Part shown: positions 9,014-13,496 of the stretch, one piece after another | How positions within the stretch are numbered: position 1 is the first letter of the stretch | How the letters are laid out: the number at the start of each line of letters is the position of its first letter | Origin: Paludibacteraceae bacterium | Lineage (GTDB): Bacteria; Bacteroidota; Bacteroidia; Bacteroidales; Paludibacteraceae | Reading direction: 5' to 3' | Length of the DNA: 13,496 nt | Assembly (NCBI GenBank): GCA_904502115.1 | Contig: CAJGDW010000034.1 | Location: 1 to 13,496 of the forward strand | Made by a program: the position numbers and the translations under genes | Notes under the pieces: model-generated | Told to the model about the DNA's origin: nothing | Database searches by the model: none | What the model saw: the letters and a program-made list of their open reading frames with translations, nothing else

Positions 9014-9658
9014 TTATTTTGTTGTATCAAAAATTTTCCAACCCAACGCAATCTCGAACGAGTTTACAGGACTGGTATTCAGTACCATATCTTCTACTTT
9101 ATAAGCATAGCCTGGTTGTACTAAACGATAACGAGCATCGAGCGAGAACACCCAAATATCCATACCCAAACCACAATCCAAACCGAACGAGCAGGTTCTT
9201 AATTCCGAATCAACTCCTTCTGCTTGAATAGCACCTTTTTGTCCAATATTGAAATTAAAGGTAGGGCCCACCATTAAACGCAAGTTAAAGTTTTTGGTTT
9301 CAAACAATTTAACACCCACCATAACTGGAACATTAATGGATTGTTGGGTCAATTCTTGTTGGGTTGGCACACCATTCCAACTATCTTCTACCATTTGTCC
9401 AATCGAATTCAACGAAGTTACAAAATGGTAATTCGCTTCTAATTGACCATAAAAACGACGACCAACACGCAACATCAAACCAGCATCGAAACCGTATGCT
9501 TGGTCTGTTTTAATTTTTAGGTTATCAAAATGAATAGAGCTCCAGTCTTGTTCAAATCCTAACGAACTCACAAAACCAGCTTTGATACCAAATGCCACTT
9601 GGGCTGATGCCGAAAGCGACAAAAGCGCCAATCCTATAATAATCAAATACTTTTTCAT
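9014..9658 (-). CDS. Small outer-membrane beta-barrel protein (PorT-like family) inside the efflux operon
   Basis: The 214-residue product has a clear signal peptide (MKKYLIII, then LSASA before the likely cut after residue 19). The mature part alternates polar and hydrophobic residues in amphipathic strands, for example VAFGIKAGFVSSLG, FYGQLEANYHFV, VPVMVGVKLFE and FEIALGWKIF. It resembles the Bacteroidota outer-membrane beta-barrel family (PorT/OMP_b-brl), of about 8-10 strands. It lies between the TolC-like and adaptor genes with gaps of 16 and 14 bp, so it should be made together with the pump. Such a barrel is not a standard part of a tripartite pump. It may be an accessory outer-membrane factor or simply a passenger. 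No catalytic motif is visible. Confidence 0.8.
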   Translation of the reverse strand: MKKYLIIIGLALLSLSASAQVAFGIKAGFVSSLGFEQDWSSIHFDNLKIKTDQAYGFDAGLMLRVGRRFYGQLEANYHFVTSLNSIGQMVEDSWNGVPTQQELTQQSINVPVMVGVKLFETKNFNLRLMVGPTFNFNIGQKGAIQAEGVDSELRTCSFGLDCGLGMDIWVFSLDARYRLVQPGYAYKVEDMVLNTSPVNSFEIALGWKIFDTTK

Positions 9659-9674
9659 ACTCTATGTTCAACTA

Positions 9675-10982
9675 TTATTGGTTTAATAGATTTTTTAGGT
9701 TGATATGTGCCGATACCATCGAGGTAAGGGCTTGAATGTAATTTTGTTGTGCACTAATTAAATTAGAGCTAGTATTGGTAACATCAAGCGACGATGCATA
9801 GCCGTATTCGAATTTCTTAGCCATGTTATCGAACACACGTTGTGTAACCTCGATGTTGCGTTTTTGAATTTGGTAGTTGTCGTATGCCGAAACCAAATCG
9901 TAACGGTATTGTCTATCCGATACACGCAATTGGTCTTCGGTATCTGCCAAGGTATTTTGAGCGGCTTGGTAAGCCAATTTCTTTTCGGTTACACCAGCAG
10001 CACGTACCCCACTGGACCAAATAGGGACATTAAGGGTAACACCCACGGTATTAGGAGGAGTCATGTTCATGCCTTCTGCTTCTCCAAAATAAGTTTTACC
10101 ACTGTATTGATAAAAACCAGTTAATGTAGGCACGTACTCCATGGCTTTAAGGGTTACTTGCTTTTGTGCCAACTCGGCTTGTTGTTTGGCCAAAGTATAA
10201 TCGTAGTTAGCATCCAAGTTAAGTTCGGTCGACAATAGTTTCATGGCTTCGTCGGCATTTAGGATGGCATCCAATGGATCGCTCAAGTTAATGTGCGTAT
10301 CGGCCGATACACCCAACAACAAACGAAGCGAGCTTTTAAGCACCTCGATGGTACGCTCGGTAGTATTGATACTGCTTTCCATCATGGCAACTTGCACCGA
10401 TAGCTGATCGGCATCAATTTGTTCTGCCGCACCCACTTGCACCGAATTTTCGGTCATTTTGTAAAGGGTTTGCAAGTTCACCAAGTTTTTGCGCAATAGG
10501 TCGACGGTTTCGGTAGTAGCCAAGATGTTTACATACACATTGGTAACGTTGGCTTCAATGGCTTGAACGGTTTTGGCCTTTGCCACATCTTGCATTTCGA
10601 TGGCCAAATCGGAAATCAATGCACCCACAATTTGTTGTCCACCAACGGTCATAGAAGCTTGCAACGACAAGCTACCCGTTGGGTTCATAGGAATGGGCAT
10701 ACCACCTAAGCTCATTTCGTAGCCACACATATTGGTGTAATCTAACGAACCCGAAACTTGTGGTAGCATCGAGGCAATGGCTTGCCAACGAGCTGCTTCG
10801 GCCTGTTTAATATTCAATCCTGCATTTTGCACGGTTCTATTGTGCTCAACAGCGTATTGTTTGGCTTCTTCTAAACTCAACATCAACGATTCTGCTCCTG
10901 CTACCTCAGCCGTTTCTTGCTGTGCTAGCATACCCATAAAGGGAACAATCGTCATCAAACATACAATCAATCTTTTTTTCAT
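9675..10982 (-). CDS. TolC family outer-membrane efflux channel
   Basis: The 435-residue protein has a signal peptide (MKKR, hydrophobic core, MLA before the likely cut after residue 20). It then shows the duplicated outer-membrane efflux protein (OEP) architecture, each half made of long helices for the periplasmic tunnel plus barrel strands. The first half starts with LSLEEAKQYAVEHNRTVQNA, the usual OEP opening, and LNVPIWSSGVRAA lies in the second half where family members carry a similar L-x-x-P-hydrophobic motif. The C-terminal helices (SAQQNYIQALTSMVSAHINLKNLLNQ region) are also typical. It forms the trimeric exit duct that docks on the adaptor. The gene starts 20 bp after the TetR gene and precedes the beta-barrel gene by 16 bp. 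Length is normal for the family and no defect is visible. Confidence 0.93.
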   Translation of the reverse strand: MKKRLIVCLMTIVPFMGMLAQQETAEVAGAESLMLSLEEAKQYAVEHNRTVQNAGLNIKQAEAARWQAIASMLPQVSGSLDYTNMCGYEMSLGGMPIPMNPTGSLSLQASMTVGGQQIVGALISDLAIEMQDVAKAKTVQAIEANVTNVYVNILATTETVDLLRKNLVNLQTLYKMTENSVQVGAAEQIDADQLSVQVAMMESSINTTERTIEVLKSSLRLLLGVSADTHINLSDPLDAILNADEAMKLLSTELNLDANYDYTLAKQQAELAQKQVTLKAMEYVPTLTGFYQYSGKTYFGEAEGMNMTPPNTVGVTLNVPIWSSGVRAAGVTEKKLAYQAAQNTLADTEDQLRVSDRQYRYDLVSAYDNYQIQKRNIEVTQRVFDNMAKKFEYGYASSLDVTNTSSNLISAQQNYIQALTSMVSAHINLKNLLNQ

Positions 10983-11002
10983 ACCTTATTATATAATACT
11001 AA

Positions 11003-11623
11003 TTATTTTTCTAGTTGATAGTGATTATTTAGGTAGTAGGCTAAGCCTTCTTCGCTACATACCAAATGCATAAACGCATCCAATAAAAAGCGCAAATAGT
11101 TTTTATGTTCGCTTTTTGGCATTTTTAAAAAAGCCTCAATAGCCATATCGTTCCAACCATTACAAAGAGGAATTAAATAGTCAATATTTAAATCGGAACG
11201 AAACAGACCTTGTTCTATACCTCTAGTAAGCACTCTACGAAGCGTATCGCAAATTTGTTTTTCTCTTAGTGCAACTTGCTTACGATGAATCTCGGGGTAA
11301 TATTTAAGCAAATCGTACACAAAGATTTCGTATTTTTTATTGTGTTCGCGTGCTGCAAGCGAGGGACCTTGCATCCACAAGTCGATGATATTATCGCACG
11401 TATCAATCTCGCTGATATTATGAAAGCGTTCTGGACCTTTTTTACAAATGTTATCCCACACAATTTCTATTAGCGCCTCTTTGTTTTCAAATTCGGTATA
11501 AAAGGTTTTTTTAGACATATGCAAATCGTTGCATATATCGTCTACCTTAATCGACTTTATGCCATACTTAACAAAAAGCGATTCGGCTACCTTTATAATA
11601 TTTGAACGTACCAAAGAGTCCAT
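11003..11623 (-). CDS. TetR/AcrR-family transcriptional regulator of the efflux operon
   Basis: The N-terminal DNA-binding domain is typical: residues 9-27 (IIKVAESLFVKYGIKSIKV) are the first helix and turn, and residues 28-46 (DDICNDLHMSKKTFYTEFE) the helix-turn-helix, followed by NKEALI. The rest is a variable ligand-binding domain that gives no hint of the inducer. I chose the ATG at 11621-11623 (206 residues). An in-frame GTG at 11630-11632 would add three residues, but a candidate -7 box at 11644-11651 puts the transcript start near 11637, so the GTG would be almost leaderless. The gene is first in the operon, 20 bp before the TolC-like gene, so it probably controls its own promoter and the pump together. 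Repression relieved by a pump substrate is the common TetR mode; here it is inferred. Confidence 0.92.
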   Translation of the reverse strand: MDSLVRSNIIKVAESLFVKYGIKSIKVDDICNDLHMSKKTFYTEFENKEALIEIVWDNICKKGPERFHNISEIDTCDNIIDLWMQGPSLAAREHNKKYEIFVYDLLKYYPEIHRKQVALREKQICDTLRRVLTRGIEQGLFRSDLNIDYLIPLCNGWNDMAIEAFLKMPKSEHKNYLRFLLDAFMHLVCSEEGLAYYLNNHYQLEK

Positions 11624-11643
11624 TTTCTGCACAATAACAAGCG

Positions 11644-11651
11644 CAAAAATA
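11644..11651 (-). promoter_or_regulatory. -7 box (TATTTTTG) of the tetR-efflux operon promoter
   Basis: The minus strand reads TATTTTTG, fitting TAnnTTTG and identical to the box before the repeat-protein gene. Transcription would begin near 11637, leaving a leader of about 14 nt to the ATG at 11623. No clear -33 TTTG is seen. The DNA further upstream (11686-11716) is very A/T-rich. No other promoter candidate is needed for the six genes, whose gaps are 20 bp or less. Confidence 0.5.
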
Positions 11652-11672
11652 TAATAAATGCGATTTTGTAGT

Positions 11673-11684
11673 ACTTAACTAAGT
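11673..11684. promoter_or_regulatory. Candidate TetR operator palindrome (ACTTA-AC-TAAGT)
   Basis: A 12-bp inverted repeat with 5-bp arms and a 2-bp centre lies just upstream of the -7 box, around the -40 region, where a TetR dimer would block RNA polymerase. The next gene product is a TetR-family protein. The arms are short and the surroundings are A/T-rich, so chance is possible. Binding is not shown by the sequence. Confidence 0.35.
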
Positions 11685-11831
11685 GTTAAAAAATTATTTA
11701 AAAAATATTTATTTACAGCATTACACTGATTATCAATACTTTCCAAAGAAACTATTTTATGCAAAAAGTTTCCACGTAGTCGTTTTGTAACGTTGATGTA
11801 ATAAAATCGCTGCGCGATGGTGAATCGGTGT

Positions 11832-11918
11832 AAGTTGCGAGTAAGTGAGAGCAGAAACAATGCGGTCACTGAGCCTGTCGAAGTGCCAAGCATTGATTAT
11901 GCCGAGCGGGAGCAACTT
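11832..11918. repeat. Nested inverted-repeat structure downstream of mutB
   Basis: Outer arms AAGTTGC (11832-11838) and GCAACTT (11912-11918) flank an inner hairpin at 11858-11895. The inner stem pairs CAATGC with GCATTG, then GG with CC and CACT with AGTG, with a one-base bulge (T) and a two-base bulge (AA), around an 11-nt loop. No T-run follows on either strand, so it is not an intrinsic terminator. The inner hairpin contains one copy of the REP-like 25-mer. Confidence 0.55.
11859..11883 (-). repeat. REP-like 25-mer, copy A
   Basis: On the minus strand this reads CTTCGACAGGCTCAGTGACC followed by GCATT. It matches copy B (12036-12060, plus strand) at 22 of 25 bases in inverted orientation. 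The CTTCGACAxGCTCAG core is a type of short intergenic palindrome repeat widespread in bacterial genomes, from memory. Only this pair is visible here, so copy number in the genome is unknown. Confidence 0.6.
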
Positions 11919-11941
11919 CATGAGGGCGAAGCCCGAATAAT

Positions 11942-11997
11942 CGGTGAGTCGGTGAATCGTTTAGTCGTTGAGGCGTTTAGTCGTTTAGTCGGTGAGG
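11942..11997. repeat. Degenerate 8-bp tandem array, seven units
   Basis: Seven consecutive octamers fit the pattern CG(G/T)T(G/T)A(G/A)(T/G): CGGTGAGT, CGGTGAAT, CGTTTAGT, CGTTGAGG, CGTTTAGT, CGTTTAGT, CGGTGAGG. The phase is kept throughout without insertions. A related piece, GGTGAATCG, also occurs outside the array at 11819-11827 and again inside at 11951-11959. The array lies between the two REP-like copies and contains no gene. A short hairpin (GGGC-GAA-GCCC, 11924-11934) precedes it. Confidence 0.7.
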
Positions 11998-12012
11998 CGA
12001 TTCAATGAAAAT

Positions 12013-12071
12013 AAAAAAAAGCGGGCCCTTCGACCCTTCGACAAGCTCAGGGACCGAATTTGGGACCGCTT
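12013..12071 (-). terminator. Rho-independent terminator of mutB, formed from a REP-like repeat
   Basis: A long imperfect hairpin spans 12019-12071. Paired blocks from outside in are AAGCGG with CCGCTT, CCC with GGG, TTCG with CGAA and CCC with GGG, with small mismatches between blocks and the core TTCGACAAGCTCA as loop region. Read in the mutB direction (minus strand), it is followed by eight T residues (12013-12020, two of them within the stem). It begins 21 nt past the mutB stop codon. Confidence 0.75.
12036..12060 (+). repeat. REP-like 25-mer, copy B, inside the mutB terminator stem-loop
   Basis: The plus strand reads CTTCGACAAGCTCAGGGACC followed by GAATT. It is the inverted partner of copy A (11859-11883), differing at three positions, with about 150 bp between the copies. 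It supplies the loop and inner stem of the mutB terminator. Confidence 0.6.
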
Positions 12072-12092
12072 AAAAGTATCGGAAAAGCGAGA

Positions 12093-13496
12093 TTAATCTT
12101 CCAATAGGATGTTCATGATTTCGATGGCCGATTTCATAACAGAAGTACCAGGACCGAAGATAGCCGCTACGCCTGCATTGTACAAGTACTCATAGTCTTG
12201 TGCAGGAATAACACCACCAGCAATAACGATGATGTCTTCGCGACCCAATTTCTTCAATTCTTCCATTACTTGAGGTACCAATGTTTTGTGACCTGCAGCC
12301 AACGACGAAACACCAAGAACGTGAACGTCATTTTCTACTGCTTGTTTAGCAGCTTCGGCAGGTGTTTGGAACAAAGGACCCATGTCTACGTCAAAGCCAC
12401 AGTCGGCAAAACCAGTAGCTACTACTTTAGCGCCACGGTCGTGACCGTCTTGACCCATTTTCGCAATCATGATACGAGGTTGACGACCTTCTTTTTTAGC
12501 GAATTCGCCAGTAAGTTCAAGTGCTTTTTTGAACTCGTCGTTGTTTTTAGTTTCTGAACTGTACACGCCTGAAATGGTTCTAATGGTTGCTTTATAACGT
12601 CCTACTACAACTTCGCAAGCGTCAGAAATTTCGCCCAACGAAGCACGTACACGTGCAGCTTCAACTGCCAATTCCAACAAGTTGCCTTTGCCGGTTTTAA
12701 CACATTCGGTAATGGCTTCCAATGCTTTCTTAACATCGGCTTCGTTACGATTAGCACGCAAAGCTTGCAAACGTTCAATTTGTTGTTTACGTACGGCAGT
12801 ATTGTCTACTTCCAAGATATCGATAGGATCTTCGTGGTCCAAACGGTATTTGTTTACACCTACGATGGTTTGCGAACCCGAGTCGATGCGCGATTGAGTG
12901 CGAGCAGCCGCTTCTTCGATACGCATTTTTGGAATACCGGTTTCGATAGCAGCAGCCATACCACCCAATTTTTCAATCTCTTCGATGTGAGCCCAAGCTT
13001 TTTCTGCCAATTCGTTGGTCAACGATTCGATGTAGTAAGAACCAGCCCATGGGTCAATTTCTTTACAGATCTTGGTTTCTTCTTGGATGTAAATTTGGGT
13101 ATTACGAGCAATACGAGCCGAGAAGTCGGTAGGAAGTGCAATGGCTTCGTCCAATGCGTTGGTGTGCAACGATTGGGTGTGACCCAAAGCAGCACCCATA
13201 GCTTCGATACAAGTACGGCCTACGTTGTTAAATGGATCTTGCTCGGTTAGCGACCAACCCGAAGTTTGGCAGTGTGTACGCAATGCCAACGATTTTGGGT
13301 TTTTAGGATTGAATTGTTTTACAATACGAGCCCACAACATACGAGCAGCACGCATTTTAGCAATTTCCATAAAGTGGTTGGTACCAATTGCCCAGAAGAA
13401 AGACAAACGAGGAGCAAATGCGTCGATGTCCATGCCTGCATTTACACCAGCACGCAAGTATTCCAAACCATCGGCCAAGGTGTAAGCCAACTCGAT
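12093..13496 (-). CDS. mutB: Methylmalonyl-CoA mutase large (catalytic) subunit, C-terminal part (5' end outside window)
   Basis: The frame enters from the right edge (first visible residues IELAYTLADG) and gives 467 residues to the TAA at 12093-12095; the full protein is usually about 715 residues. The visible part holds the end of the substrate-binding TIM barrel (NHFMEIAKMRAARMLWARI, QTSGWSLTEQDPFNNVGRT), a linker, and the complete C-terminal B12-binding domain. That domain has the base-off motif DGHDRG (D-x-H-x-x-G; cobalt-ligand His codon at 12441-12443), preceded by the Lys of KMGQDGHD, then GVSSLAAGH and IAGGVIP, all conserved in the family. The enzyme interconverts succinyl-CoA and (R)-methylmalonyl-CoA with adenosylcobalamin, a step of propionate formation in Bacteroidales. 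The small subunit mutA would be expected upstream, outside the window. No frame damage is seen. Confidence 0.95.
   Translation of the reverse strand: MELAYTLADGLEYLRAGVNAGMDIDAFAPRLSFFWAIGTNHFMEIAKMRAARMLWARIVKQFNPKNPKSLALRTHCQTSGWSLTEQDPFNNVGRTCIEAMGAALGHTQSLHTNALDEAIALPTDFSARIARNTQIYIQEETKICKEIDPWAGSYYIESLTNELAEKAWAHIEEIEKLGGMAAAIETGIPKMRIEEAAARTQSRIDSGSQTIVGVNKYRLDHEDPIDILEVDNTAVRKQQIERLQALRANRNEADVKKALEAITECVKTGKGNLLELAVEAARVRASLGEISDACEVVVGRYKATIRTISGVYSSETKNNDEFKKALELTGEFAKKEGRQPRIMIAKMGQDGHDRGAKVVATGFADCGFDVDMGPLFQTPAEAAKQAVENDVHVLGVSSLAAGHKTLVPQVMEELKKLGREDIIVIAGGVIPAQDYEYLYNAGVAAIFGPGTSVMKSAIEIMNILLED

Larger units (their letters stand above)
11633..12092. other. Gene-free intergenic region between mutB and the efflux operon
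   Basis: No credible gene lies in these 460 bases. From right to left they hold the mutB terminator with REP-like copy B, the 8-bp tandem array, a small GGGC/GCCC hairpin, the nested inverted repeat with REP-like copy A, about 130 bases of A/T-rich DNA in which I see nothing definite (about 11685-11815), and the operator and promoter candidates for the efflux operon. The base composition of the repeat-bearing half (about 11810-12070) is clearly more G/C-rich than the A/T-rich half next to the promoter. Confidence 0.8.

Noticed and set aside
11624..11632. GTG start at 11630-11632 for the TetR gene
   Set aside because: It adds only three residues and would leave almost no leader after the predicted transcript start. 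The ATG at 11623 fits the family's N-terminus and the promoter better, though the GTG cannot be fully excluded.
11675..11893. A small minus-strand open frame (72 codons) upstream of tetR
   Set aside because: It begins inside REP-like copy A and runs through A/T-rich promoter DNA, overlapping the operator candidate. Its composition is not protein-like.
11942..11997. A CRISPR array
   Set aside because: The units are 8 bp and contiguous, with no spacers and no nearby cas genes.
11817..12008. A small plus-strand open frame (63 codons) across the intergenic repeats
   Set aside because: Its sequence is the direct translation of the REP-like element and the 8-bp array. It has no promoter or start context that stands out, so it is very likely not a gene.

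Overview
The window looks like a piece of a Bacteroidales chromosome (phylum Bacteroidota). Supporting signs are the TAnnTTTG-type -7 boxes, leaders without clear Shine-Dalgarno sequences, a PCMD-like secreted protein, a PorT-type beta-barrel protein and a methylmalonyl-CoA mutase of the kind used in propionate formation. The genus cannot be fixed from the sequence alone. Every convincing gene lies on the minus strand, so transcription runs from high to low coordinates. The plus-strand reading frames are shadows.

From the right edge: (i) 12093-13496 is the C-terminal two thirds of the large subunit of adenosylcobalamin-dependent methylmalonyl-CoA mutase (mutB). It ends in a long hairpin plus U-tract terminator (12013-12071). 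(ii) 11633-12092 is a gene-free stretch rich in repeats. It holds two inverted copies of a 25-bp REP-like sequence (22 of 25 bases identical), one of which forms the core of the mutB terminator. It also holds a degenerate 8-bp tandem array, a nested hairpin, and the promoter/operator region of the next operon.

(iii) 4503-11623 is a compact six-gene operon with gaps of 20, 16, 14, 9 and 6 bp: TetR-family regulator, TolC-like outer-membrane channel, small outer-membrane beta-barrel protein, lipoprotein periplasmic adaptor, proton-driven RND pump, and a 97-residue PII/CutA-like protein. It closes with a perfect 12-bp stem terminator (4435-4476). The three core parts make a complete tripartite efflux machine across both membranes. 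The regulator is the first gene, which suggests autoregulation of the whole operon. The beta-barrel and PII-like proteins are uncommon extras.

(iv) 4290-4502 is an intergenic region with the terminator, a direct repeat and a promoter. (v) 1-4289 is a very large secreted protein running off the left edge: a signal peptide, a PCMD-like jelly-roll domain and at least 13 complete beta-sandwich repeats of 82-91 residues.

The best candidates for a second look are the PII-like protein tied to an RND pump, the REP-like element used as a terminator beside an 8-bp tandem array, and the repeat-built giant surface protein.
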